A stretch of 10,995 bases of DNA from contig CABSNL010000065.1 in NCBI GenBank assembly GCA_902479095.1, forward strand, positions 1 through 10,995. The letters are read 5' to 3'. A program made the translations under genes and the position numbers. The notes under the pieces were generated by a model. The model was not told the origin of the DNA, did not search any database, and worked only from the letters and a program-made list of their open reading frames with translations. This document shows positions 1 through 6,000 of this stretch, piece by piece. This DNA comes from an uncultured Collinsella sp. Its GTDB lineage: Bacteria > Actinomycetota > Coriobacteriia > Coriobacteriales > Coriobacteriaceae. The first letter of the stretch is position 1; each line of letters starts with the position of its first letter.

Positions 1-16
1 TGTGTATAAGAGACAG
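1..16. other. Residual Nextera/Tn5 mosaic-end adapter (left end)
   Basis: These bases equal the last 16 of the 19-base Tn5 mosaic end (AGATGTGTATAAGAGACAG) used in Nextera libraries. They are sequencing adapter, not genome, and genomic sequence begins at about 17. The matching adapter at the other end supports this. Confidence 0.96.
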
Positions 17-208
17 GACCACATCGCTGCCCGAACCGGTGTTGGGTCGGGCGGTAATCTTTGCGGTCTCAAGCGCCTGGGCGGTCGTGGGCGCATATGT
101 CCCCACACACACCAGCGCGAGCGCCACGGCCATGACGCAGGCTAGCTTTTGGAGCAAGGCGGGCAGTGGAAAACGCTGCTCCGCAGCCCCTTTGTTCAGT
201 CGAGACAA
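17..208 (-). CDS. Signal-peptide or signal-anchor N-terminus of an exported protein, partial (runs off left end)
   Basis: An open frame starts with TTG at 208, with an AGGAG Shine-Dalgarno 5 bases upstream. It gives exactly 64 codons before the adapter junction at 17. The peptide has a basic start (MSRLNKG), a hydrophobic core at about residues 23-37 (KLACVMAVALALVCVG) and a possible signal-peptidase site near TTAQA-LE, then a polar segment (ETAKITARPNTGSG). It is therefore a secreted protein or a membrane protein with an exported N-terminus. The gene follows the amino-acid-binding lipoprotein in the same direction, 118 bases after its stop, so the permease of the same ABC transporter is a reasonable guess. 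Some Gram-positive GlnP-type permeases carry an exported N-terminal part. Nothing in the visible residues proves this. The start, the product and the left extent are all tentative. Confidence 0.6.
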
Positions 209-273
209 GGTGGCTCCTATCGTAGAAGTTGTCGGCAAAACGAGACGGAAATGCTCTCCGTCAAGAGAAGCGC

Positions 274-305
274 AAAGGCCCTCTCCGCCAAAGCGGAAAG
301 GGCCC
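274..305 (-). terminator. Stem-loop between binding protein and downstream gene (terminator or attenuator)
   Basis: GGCCCT (277-282) pairs with AGGGCC (299-304), and inside it CCGC (285-288) pairs with GCGG (293-296) around a CAAA loop, with a two-base internal mismatch. Read on the minus strand, only three T's follow, so termination is likely partial. It lies 22 bases past the lipoprotein stop. A leaky terminator here would let the binding protein be made in excess over the next gene, a common pattern in ABC transporter operons. Confidence 0.6.
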
Positions 306-326
306 GCGAGCAATCAAGTAGCTATT

Positions 327-1187
327 TTACTTGATGTTGTACTTAGCCATGAGGGCGTCAACGGTACCGTCGTCGGTCAGGTCCTTGATGGCCTGGTTGA
401 TGTCGTCCTTGAGCTTGGTGTTGCCCTGGTTGATGGCGATGGCGTACTCCTCGCCGGTGCTGATCTGCTTGATGGTCTGGCAGGTGTTGAACTGCTCGGC
501 GGTCAGCTGGCTGGCAACGGAGCGGTTGGTGACTACGGCGTCGCCCTTATCGGACTGCAGGGCGCTGAAGCACTCGGTGGCGTCCTTGTAGGGGACAATC
601 TTGGCCTTGGGGAAGTTCTCCTGGGCAAAGGACTCGGCGGTCGAGCCAGACTGGACGATGATGGTAGCATCGGCGTTGTTGAGCTTCTCGCTGTAGTTGT
701 CGGCCGTGATGTCGGTGTTATCGACCTTGGTCACGATAGCCTGATCGTCCATGTAGTAGGAATCGGAGAAAGTGACTTCCTTCTCACGCTCGGGCGTGTC
801 GGTGATAGCCGCGATGGAAACGTCATATTTGGCGCCCGAAGCGACGCCCGGAACCAGTGTGTCAAAGTCATTGTTGACATACTCGACATCCAGGCCCAGC
901 TTGTCGCCGATAGCCTTGATGAGCTCAAGGTCAAAGCCCTGATAATCGCCGTTGTCATCCTTGTACTCAAACGGAGCGTACTCGGCAGAGGTGCCGACGG
1001 TCAGCGTACCGTCCTTGACGAGCGCGTACTCCTTGGAGCCGTCGACCTTCTCGACCTTAGCGTCGTCAGAGCTGCTGGAACCGGCATCAGAACCAGAGGT
1101 GGCGTTGGACGAGCCGCAGCCCGTCAGAGCAAGGGCGAGCGCCATAGCACCCGTGGCGGCAAATGCGCCAAGCTTCTTCAGCTTCAT
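327..1187 (-). CDS. Family-3 (polar amino acid) ABC transporter substrate-binding lipoprotein
   Basis: This is the solute receptor of an amino-acid ABC importer, anchored to the outer face of the membrane. The frame is open further upstream, but the ATG at 1187 is chosen because it has a GGAAGGAG Shine-Dalgarno 7 bases away and begins a lipoprotein signal (MKLKKLGAFAATG..., lipobox LTGC with Cys24). A Ser/Asp-rich linker (about residues 25-45) leads to an SBP_bac_3 domain from about residue 53 to the end. The family signature GFDLELIKAIG is at 84-94. Arg134 in TPERE is the usual ligand-carboxylate contact, and a hinge-side stretch GDAVVTNRS comes later. The protein is 286 residues, normal for the family. 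The substrate (Gln, Glu, Arg, Cys or another) cannot be told from sequence alone. It has its own promoter and a terminator-like hairpin after it. The permease and ATPase would lie beyond the left edge. Confidence 0.93.
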   Translation of the reverse strand: MKLKKLGAFAATGAMALALALTGCGSSNATSGSDAGSSSSDDAKVEKVDGSKEYALVKDGTLTVGTSAEYAPFEYKDDNGDYQGFDLELIKAIGDKLGLDVEYVNNDFDTLVPGVASGAKYDVSIAAITDTPEREKEVTFSDSYYMDDQAIVTKVDNTDITADNYSEKLNNADATIIVQSGSTAESFAQENFPKAKIVPYKDATECFSALQSDKGDAVVTNRSVASQLTAEQFNTCQTIKQISTGEEYAIAINQGNTKLKDDINQAIKDLTDDGTVDALMAKYNIK

Positions 1188-1205
1188 AATCAGTCTCCTT
1201 CCGGT

Positions 1206-1227
1206 GACCTCGTTTGATTCAGAGGTC
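1206..1227 (-). promoter_or_regulatory. 5' UTR hairpin just upstream of the lipoprotein Shine-Dalgarno
   Basis: GACCTC (1206-1211) and GAGGTC (1222-1227) form a perfect 6-bp stem with a 10-base loop. In the minus-strand transcript it lies between the predicted start point (about 1238) and the GGAAGGAG ribosome site. It may stabilise the mRNA or keep the ribosome site open. Its function is inferred only from position. Confidence 0.4.
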
Positions 1228-1244
1228 TGCAAAAACTGTTGGCT

Positions 1245-1273
1245 ATTATGCACCCGGAATTACGAATCTGCAA
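1245..1273 (-). promoter_or_regulatory. Predicted sigma-70-type promoter of the substrate-binding lipoprotein
   Basis: On the minus strand TTGCAG (1273-1268) and CATAAT (1250-1245) are separated by exactly 17 bases. Each hexamer is close to consensus. The start point would be near 1238, giving a leader of about 50 bases. The gene therefore need not depend on read-through from nfo. Confidence 0.65.
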
Positions 1274-1334
1274 TGAGAAAACTGATTGAAACAAACCCAT
1301 AACGTGAATTGAATACTCTACTTTGTGACAGTCA

Positions 1335-2201
1335 TTACTGCTGCAATGACCTTAATAGTCTAATTTCAGCTGCATAACCTGCAAGTTCGTTCGGAGTCTC
1401 CAAAATAAACGGCAGCGAACGCAAACGGCCATTCGATACAATATTCTGCATAACCTGCATACCGCCACCAAATTCCTCGCTGCCAAGGTATCCCTTGCCG
1501 ATGCACTCGTGACGATCTTTATGGGCGCCACAAGGGTTCTTCGAATCGTTGATGTGTACGGCATGCAAGCGATCGATACCCACCACGCGGTCGAACTCGT
1601 CGAGTACGCCGTCCAGATCATGGATGATGTCGTAGCCGGCATCGCTCACATGGCAGGTGTCCAAACAAACGCCCAGCTTATCGGACAGCTCTGGGCGCTT
1701 GGCGGCAACGCCCTCGATAATGCACGCCAGTTCTTCAAAGCTACGGCCCACCTCGGTGCCCTTGCCGGCCATGGTCTCGAGCAATACCGTCGTCTGCTGT
1801 CCCTCGAACATCACCTGGCACAGCGTATCAACAATCATCTGAATGCCGACGTCTGCCCCCTGTCCTACATGCGCACCGGGATGAAAATTGTAGTAGTTGC
1901 CGGGCAGTGCTTCCATGCGCTGCAGATCCTCGGCCATGGCCTCCAGGGCAAACTCGCGCGCTCGCTCCTTAGCGGAGCAGGGGTTATAGGTATACGGGGC
2001 ATGAGCCACGAGCGGGCCAAAGTCGTTTTGCTCCATAAGCTCGCGCAGGGCCGCCACATCATCCATGTCAAGGTCTTTCGCCTTGCCGCCGCGCGGGTTG
2101 CGCGTAAAGAATGCAAAGGTATTGGCGCCAATGGACAGCGCCGTCTCCCCCATCGCCCGATAGCCCTTCGTCGTCGAAAGATGACACCCGATCGTCAGCA
2201 T
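1335..2201 (-). CDS. nfo: Endonuclease IV (AP endonuclease, deoxyribonuclease IV)
   Basis: A base-excision-repair enzyme that cuts DNA on the 5' side of abasic sites using a three-metal (zinc) centre. All nine metal ligands of the family can be placed in the 288-residue product: His67 (VAHAPY), His107 (NFHPG), Glu142 (LLETM), Asp181 and His184 (LDTCH), His216 (VHINDS), Asp229 and His231 (HKDRHE), and Glu268 (ILETP). The length fits the TIM-barrel family. The start is set at ATG 2201, with an AGGGGGAG Shine-Dalgarno 6 bases upstream. A TTG at 2207 would overlap that site. The gene follows the Gfo/Idh gene in the same direction, and a palindromic repeat fills the 150-base gap and ends about 12 bases before the ribosome site. 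No clear terminator follows it before the lipoprotein promoter. Confidence 0.95.
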   Translation of the reverse strand: MLTIGCHLSTTKGYRAMGETALSIGANTFAFFTRNPRGGKAKDLDMDDVAALRELMEQNDFGPLVAHAPYTYNPCSAKERAREFALEAMAEDLQRMEALPGNYYNFHPGAHVGQGADVGIQMIVDTLCQVMFEGQQTTVLLETMAGKGTEVGRSFEELACIIEGVAAKRPELSDKLGVCLDTCHVSDAGYDIIHDLDGVLDEFDRVVGIDRLHAVHINDSKNPCGAHKDRHECIGKGYLGSEEFGGGMQVMQNIVSNGRLRSLPFILETPNELAGYAAEIRLLRSLQQ

Positions 2202-2218
2202 CTCCAACTCCCCCTCAT

Positions 2219-2304
2219 CAGTTGCGGTGAAATACGGTCTATTGGTGCCTTATTTTGGCGCAAACAGACCGTATTCCACCGCAAGTTATAAAAGGGGCAT
2301 CAGG
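2219..2304. repeat. Palindromic intergenic repeat, copy 1
   Basis: Arms 2222-2249 and 2257-2284 form a 28-bp imperfect palindrome (24 Watson-Crick pairs) with a 7-base loop. The outer part reads TTGCGGTGaAATA on the left and TATTCCACCGCAA on the right. A 20-base asymmetric flank (GTTATAAAAGGGGCATCAGG, 2285-2304) is identical in copy 2. Two of the four non-canonical pairs (2230/2276 and 2241/2265) are A-C on the plus strand but U-G wobbles on the minus strand, the direction of the neighbouring genes. The repeat lies between the Gfo/Idh stop and the nfo ribosome site. It looks like a REP-type extragenic palindrome. Confidence 0.9.
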
Positions 2305-2351
2305 GACAAAGGCCTCCAGGCATTCCAAGCGCTGGTGCCATGCCCCACGCC

Positions 2352-3371
2352 CTAAAGTTTCAAACGAATCGCATCGATGATGTGTGCACAGCGCTGCGTG
2401 GCGGCAAGGGGCATGACGGGACTCTCGAGTTTCCCCGCCTGAATGAGCTGCGTCGCATGCTGGATTTCGCCGTAGAAATCATCGATCTCAAACGGGGCAT
2501 TTATTTCGAGCGTTCGACCGTCGGAATACTTCACATGGGCGAGCTCGGGACGATGGAGACGCTCGATTTCCAACGAGCCTCGCTCACAGGCAATCGTTAA
2601 GCGGCTTTCATATGTTGCTTTGCCGTCGCACACCATATGAATGGGTATACCGCCGACGCTCATACGGATCTCGTCGGCCCAATCGACGCGGCCGCCTGAT
2701 ACGTCACGCCAGCGAACTTCACGGGATGAAACCTCGCACGCGCCCGCGAGCAAATCCTCAAACCAACCGACCGCATAGCAGCCCATGTCATATAGACAGC
2801 CGCCCTGCAACGAATCAAGCAGATAGCCCGAAGGAGGCTCGCCGTAATCGAGCTTTTGCACGCTTTCAATCGAGACAATACGGCCAAGCTCACCCGACGC
2901 AAGCAAGTCTTTCACGCGAGTGCGCATCGGGCAAAACCGATTCTTCATCGCCTCCATAAACAGCACGCCGCGCTCACGAGAGGTGGAGGCAATCGAGAGA
3001 GCCTCTTCCTCACTCAAAACGGCCGGCTTTTCGCACAGCACGGCCTTTCCGGCGCGCAGCGCGCGACAGGCCCAACGCGTATGCATGCCATGCGGAAGAG
3101 CCAAGTAGATTGCGTCGACATCGGGGTCGGCAATCAGCGCGTCATAAGCCGCATTGCCGTTATCGTCGACCGAGGCATGGCCATGCGCAGCATCGATCGA
3201 AAACGCTCGGGAAAATTCCTCGACATGTGCAGGAGTGCGGCCGGCCGCAGCCACCAGCCGTGCCCCGTCCACCTCCTTGAGCGACGATGCAAATCGATGC
3301 GAAATGTGCCCGGCGCCCAAAACGCCCCAACGAACCTCGCGCAAATCATCACATGAATCTCGATGGCCCAC
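2352..3371 (-). CDS. Gfo/Idh/MocA-family NAD(P)-dependent oxidoreductase
   Basis: A sugar- or polyol-dehydrogenase-like enzyme of 339 residues, typical for the family. The N-terminal Rossmann fold has REVRWGVLGAGHIS, with the dinucleotide turn GAGHIS at about 19-24. It is followed by ALPHGMHT at about 91-98 and the family motif CEKPAVL, with Glu114-Lys115-Pro116 (Lys is the usual catalytic residue). The C-terminal half is the alpha/beta domain (for example DYGEPPSGYLLDS and GGCLYDMGCYAVGW). The frame stays open to 3449, but those extra residues (RWNSSCLRQNRDQTGTIPPQ) are translated palindromic repeat. The GTG at 3371 has AAGGGGG 5 bases upstream and is preferred, and TTG at 3344 is an alternative. 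The family mostly acts on cyclitols, sugars or their derivatives, and the substrate is unknown here. It is probably co-transcribed with the aldo/keto reductase upstream. Confidence 0.9.
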   Translation of the reverse strand: MGHRDSCDDLREVRWGVLGAGHISHRFASSLKEVDGARLVAAAGRTPAHVEEFSRAFSIDAAHGHASVDDNGNAAYDALIADPDVDAIYLALPHGMHTRWACRALRAGKAVLCEKPAVLSEEEALSIASTSRERGVLFMEAMKNRFCPMRTRVKDLLASGELGRIVSIESVQKLDYGEPPSGYLLDSLQGGCLYDMGCYAVGWFEDLLAGACEVSSREVRWRDVSGGRVDWADEIRMSVGGIPIHMVCDGKATYESRLTIACERGSLEIERLHRPELAHVKYSDGRTLEINAPFEIDDFYGEIQHATQLIQAGKLESPVMPLAATQRCAHIIDAIRLKL

Positions 3372-3383
3372 GACAGCCCCCTT

Positions 3384-3469
3384 CAGTTGCGGTGGAATAG
3401 TTCCTGTTTGGTCCCTATTCTGCCGCAAACAGGAACTATTCCACCGCAAGTTATAAAAGGGGCATCAGG
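3384..3469. repeat. Palindromic intergenic repeat, copy 2
   Basis: Arms 3387-3410 and 3426-3449 are perfect 24-bp inverted repeats around a 15-base loop. The outer 13 bases (TTGCGGTGGAATA) match copy 1 at all but one position. The four-base core GTTC/GAAC replaces CGGT/ACCG of copy 1, so both arms changed together. The 20-base flank 3450-3469 is identical to copy 1 and contains the stop codon (3465-3467) of the aldo/keto reductase gene. On the minus strand the palindrome ends 3 bases before the AAGGGGG ribosome site of the next gene. Confidence 0.93.
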
Positions 3470-4652
3470 AGCGCGTTTTGCCGAAGGCCTTAAGCACCGC
3501 CGTCACGAGGCCAGGCTGAAAACGGCGGCGTACGTCGTCCAAACGCTCGGGAATATCGATGTGCTGCGGGCAGTGACGTGCGCATTTACCGCACTTGACG
3601 CAATTGCTCACCAGCTTGGGCTCGCTCGTGCGCACCGCACTCGCCGTAAAGTATTGCGACAGCCCCGTAAACCAGCTGTGCGCATAGCTCGCGTTGTAGG
3701 CGGCAAAGCAGCCGGGAATGTTGATACCCTTGGGGCATGGCATGCAGTAGCCGCATCCCGTGCAGGGCACACGGTTCGATTTCTCAAACTCCATCAACAC
3801 GCGCGCAATCGTGTCGAGCTGGTTGGCAGTCATCGAATTCGGCAACGCGAGGTCTGCCAGTGACGAATTCTCGTCCACCTGCGCGGTATCGGTCATACCC
3901 GAAAGCAGCATCGTCACCTGAGGATGATTCCACACCCACGAAAGACCCCAGGCGGCAGGAGTGCGCAAATGCGGGTCACGGGCACTATCGAGCACAGCGC
4001 GGGCCCGTGGCGGCAGCTTGCCCGCTAAACGCCCGCCCAGCAGCGGCTCCATCACAAACACCGCGAGCCCGCGCTCCGCAGCCGCCATGAGTCCTGCCGT
4101 TCCCGCTTGGTAACGCTCGCCGGCATAGTTGTACTGTATCTGGCAAAAATCCCAGTCATATGCGTCAAGCATCGTCAGGAAATCCACCGCGCTGCCGTGG
4201 TACGAAAAACCAATCTGGCAAATGCGCCCCGCCGCCTTTTGACACGCGATCCAGTCCTCAATGCCCAACGCCACCACACGTTCCCACTGGGTGGGCGAGG
4301 TAATGTTATGCATGAGGTAATAGTCGATATGGTCGGTCCGCAGGCGCCGCAGTTGCTCATCGAAGAACCGGTCGAAATCCTCCGCGCACTTGCACGAAGC
4401 ATGCGGCAACTTGGTCGCCAGCAACACCCGGTCACGCAGCCCCAAGCGCTCAAGCGAGGCGCCCACGCACGCCTCGTTACCGGGATAGAGATACGCGGTG
4501 TCCAGATAATTAATCCCCTGCTCCACCGCACGGGAAATGATGGCATCGGCTGTCTTCGCATCCGGACGTCCCGGCGCACCGGGAAACCTCATGCAGCCCA
4601 GACCCAGAGCGGATATTCGGTTACCACTTTTAGGGTCAACGCGGTGTTGCAC
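3465..4652 (-). CDS. Aldo/keto reductase with C-terminal 4Fe-4S ferredoxin-type domain
   Basis: An oxidoreductase of 395 residues. The N-terminal part is an aldo/keto reductase TIM barrel with the catalytic tetrad visible: Asp51 and Tyr56 in LDTAYLY, Lys81 in LLATKLP and His115 in YYLMHN. The C-terminal part has two cysteine clusters, C297-x2-C-x2-C-x2-C306-P (PCTGCGYCMPCP) and C351-x2-C-x2-C-x3-C361-P (CVKCGKCARHCP), typical of 4Fe-4S binding. AKRs of this fused type are common in anaerobes and may pass electrons to or from iron-sulfur carriers. The physiological substrate is unknown. The start is GTG at 4652, directly preceded by a G-rich ribosome site (GGAGGGGAGGGG). Its stop lies inside the flank of the palindromic repeat, and the Gfo/Idh gene follows 93 bases later. 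The two enzymes may act on the same compound. Confidence 0.93.
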   Translation of the reverse strand: MQHRVDPKSGNRISALGLGCMRFPGAPGRPDAKTADAIISRAVEQGINYLDTAYLYPGNEACVGASLERLGLRDRVLLATKLPHASCKCAEDFDRFFDEQLRRLRTDHIDYYLMHNITSPTQWERVVALGIEDWIACQKAAGRICQIGFSYHGSAVDFLTMLDAYDWDFCQIQYNYAGERYQAGTAGLMAAAERGLAVFVMEPLLGGRLAGKLPPRARAVLDSARDPHLRTPAAWGLSWVWNHPQVTMLLSGMTDTAQVDENSSLADLALPNSMTANQLDTIARVLMEFEKSNRVPCTGCGYCMPCPKGINIPGCFAAYNASYAHSWFTGLSQYFTASAVRTSEPKLVSNCVKCGKCARHCPQHIDIPERLDDVRRRFQPGLVTAVLKAFGKTRS

Positions 4653-4814
4653 GGCCCCTCCCCTCCCATCGAAGCCCTGACAAGGCGAAACAAACCCGTC
4701 ACGTCATCGAAACACATCGGAATCGCAATTGAGAACGTATCGTAACGCAGCAGAAATCGAGCCGTCACGGCACCGCTTTAACATCAGCAAAAAGCCCGAT
4801 GAAAGGAGCCGGGC

Positions 4815-4883
4815 ATGACCACGCGCATGTCTTTGCGGTCTGCCCTGCAGCGTAGCGTCCAGGCAAACGTTTCTTTTTTATAA
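4815..4883 (+). CDS. Possible 22-residue small protein or leader peptide
   Basis: ATG at 4815 has a textbook AAAGGAG Shine-Dalgarno 6 bases upstream. It opens a frame of 22 codons (MTTRMSLRSALQRSV..., ending SFL) closed by TAA. The peptide is basic, with four Arg and no acidic residues. The Shine-Dalgarno lies in the loop of the GCCCG/CGGGC stem (4794-4814). A promoter-like TACAAT and another hairpin come between it and the reductase gene downstream. The strong ribosome site argues for translation. The short length and lack of any known relative argue for caution. Confidence 0.3.
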   Translation: MTTRMSLRSALQRSVQANVSFL

Positions 4884-4920
4884 CAGCCGCCCCGCGCACC
4901 CACCAATCACCCTGGCAGCA

Positions 4921-4926
4921 TACAAT
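4921..4926 (+). promoter_or_regulatory. Likely -10 element for the ketopantoate-reductase-family gene
   Basis: TACAAT matches the -10 consensus at 5 of 6 positions and lies 51 bases before the chosen start. The same hexamer occurs before rnhA (10022-10027), and the related TACACT occurs before the last gene (10586-10591). No convincing -35 is visible in any of the three. Confidence 0.4.
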
Positions 4927-4932
4927 CCATCA

Positions 4933-4957
4933 GACGCCCCTTACGCGGGCGCCTTTT
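4933..4957 (+). terminator. GC-rich hairpin followed by TTTTA upstream of the reductase gene
   Basis: GACGCCC (4933-4939) pairs with GGGCGCC (4947-4953) with one mismatch, and TTTTA follows. It could end transcripts from the small ORF upstream. If transcription starts near 4933, it would be a hairpin at the 5' end of the reductase mRNA. Position alone does not decide between these. Confidence 0.45.
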
Positions 4958-4976
4958 ATATGGGGAGATGATTCGC

Positions 4977-5891
4977 ATGCAGATCAACAAGGTCACCTTT
5001 ATCGGCAAGGGCGGCGTCGGCCTGCTCTACGGCAGCATGATTGCCAAGGCCCTCGGCAATGACGCCGTCGAATACGTTATGGATGACGCCCGTTTTGAAC
5101 GTCACGCGGGCGATGCGCTCACCGTCAACGGGAAGCCTTGCGATCTCACGTCCGTCCGTGCCAGCGAGGCAGCGCCCGCCGATCTGGTCATCCTGACAGT
5201 CAAGACCACCGGTCTCGACCAAGCACTCAAGACTATGGAGCGCGTCGTGGGACCCAACACGCTCATCGCCTCGCTGTGCAACGGCATTACGAGCGAGCAA
5301 AAGATTGCCGAACGCTTTGACTGGGAGCATAACGTTCTTGGTATCTGCCAGGGCATGGACGCCGTGTTTCTCAACGGCGCGCTCACCTTTACCAATGCGG
5401 GCGAAATCCGCTTTGGCGCGGCGGCCGGCACGAACCCCGCAACCATCACCGCGATCGACGAGCTCTATACGCGCTGCGGCATCGCCCATACCGTCGAGGA
5501 CAACATCGCCCACCGCATGTGGGCCAAACTCATGCTCAACGACGGCATCAACCAGACCTGCATGGCCTACGGCGGGACCTACGGAAGCGCCACTGAGCCG
5601 GGCTCCGAGCAGCGTCGCTGCTTTGTTTCCGCCATGCGCGAAACGCTTGCGGTCGCCAACGCCGAGGGCGTTGAACTGACCGAGGCAGACCTGACGCAAA
5701 TGGTGCACCTCATCGAGGGAATCGACCCCGCCGGTATGCCCTCGATGGCTCAAGACCGCATCGCAAGGCGCAAAACCGAGGTTGATGAGTTCGCGGGCAC
5801 CATCTGCCGCCTCGCAGCCAAACACGATATCCAGGCACCGCAAAACGAGTGGCTCTATCGGCGCATCCGCGATATCGAGAAAAGCTGGTAG
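4977..5891 (+). CDS. panE: 2-dehydropantoate 2-reductase (ketopantoate reductase) family protein
   Basis: This family reduces 2-dehydropantoate to pantoate with NADPH on the way to pantothenate and coenzyme A, but several family members act on other 2-oxo acids, so the symbol is tentative. The 304-residue product starts with a Rossmann fold (KVTFIGKGGVGLLYG; the glycine motif is GKGGVG instead of the usual GxGAxG). It carries LTVKTTGLDQAL at about 75-90, SLCNGI, the catalytic-lysine segment HRMWAKLMLNDGINQ, and the C-terminal signature PSMAQDRIARRKTEVDEFAG with the expected Ser and Glu. The ATG at 4977 is chosen because GGGGAG is 9 bases upstream. The in-frame ATG at 4968 touches that site directly. 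It stands alone on the plus strand, convergent with the next gene. No other pantothenate gene is in view. Confidence 0.88.
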   Translation: MQINKVTFIGKGGVGLLYGSMIAKALGNDAVEYVMDDARFERHAGDALTVNGKPCDLTSVRASEAAPADLVILTVKTTGLDQALKTMERVVGPNTLIASLCNGITSEQKIAERFDWEHNVLGICQGMDAVFLNGALTFTNAGEIRFGAAAGTNPATITAIDELYTRCGIAHTVEDNIAHRMWAKLMLNDGINQTCMAYGGTYGSATEPGSEQRRCFVSAMRETLAVANAEGVELTEADLTQMVHLIEGIDPAGMPSMAQDRIARRKTEVDEFAGTICRLAAKHDIQAPQNEWLYRRIRDIEKSW

Positions 5892-5928
5892 CGCCAACAC
5901 GCCGCATTCAACAGCCTTAACAGCAAAA

Positions 5929-5959
5929 CCGCCGCAAGGGAACCTTTCCCCTGCGGCGG
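5929..5959. terminator. Strong hairpin between convergent genes (bidirectional terminator, better on minus)
   Basis: CCGCCGCA (5929-5936) pairs with TGCGGCGG (5952-5959). After one mismatch, GGGAA (5938-5942) pairs with TTCCC (5946-5950), leaving a 3-base loop. On the minus strand TTTT follows directly, so it suits the 68-residue gene. On the plus strand the tail is CCTTCATCTT, a weaker U-run after the reductase gene. Confidence 0.8.
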
Positions 5960-6000
5960 CCTTCATCTTCGTCTATGACCGGCGGCCGATCTCACAACAG

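Larger units (their letters stand above)
4653..4976. other. Divergent intergenic region with hairpins, a possible small ORF and promoter-like sites
   Basis: No recognised gene. On the minus strand TTGGTG (4906-4901) and TTATAA (4883-4878) are 17 bases apart. Then GCCCG/CGGGC (4794-4798 with 4810-4814) is followed by TTTTT, a weak terminator-like element. On the plus strand a small stem (about 4842-4864) precedes a T-rich run (4870-4879). This could be the leader of the aldo/keto reductase gene, a small RNA on either strand, or only the small ORF at 4815. No known riboswitch was recognised. Confidence 0.4.

Noticed and set aside
1..16. Tn5/IS50 transposon end
   Set aside because: The bases match a mosaic end, but together with the read-1 adapter at the other end they are library adapter, not a resident transposon.
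39..1217. Long plus-strand open frame (392 codons) opposite the binding-protein gene
   Set aside because: It is antisense to a clear family-3 binding lipoprotein, is rich in Val/Leu/Gly/Asp as expected from reverse-strand GC-rich codons, and has no ribosome site or recognisable domain.
2222..2284. Palindromic repeat as an ordinary intrinsic terminator
   Set aside because: No T-run follows the stem on either strand, so a standard intrinsic terminator is not supported, though a 3' mRNA role remains possible.
2219..3469. CRISPR array or composite transposon from the two repeats
   Set aside because: Only two copies about 1.17 kb apart flank a normal metabolic gene; there is no regular spacing, no cas or transposase gene, and no target-site duplication was seen.
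4956..5966. Minus-strand open frame of 336 codons opposite the ketopantoate reductase gene
   Set aside because: It mirrors a gene with a full set of family motifs and has no ribosome site or family resemblance. High GC produces such frames.
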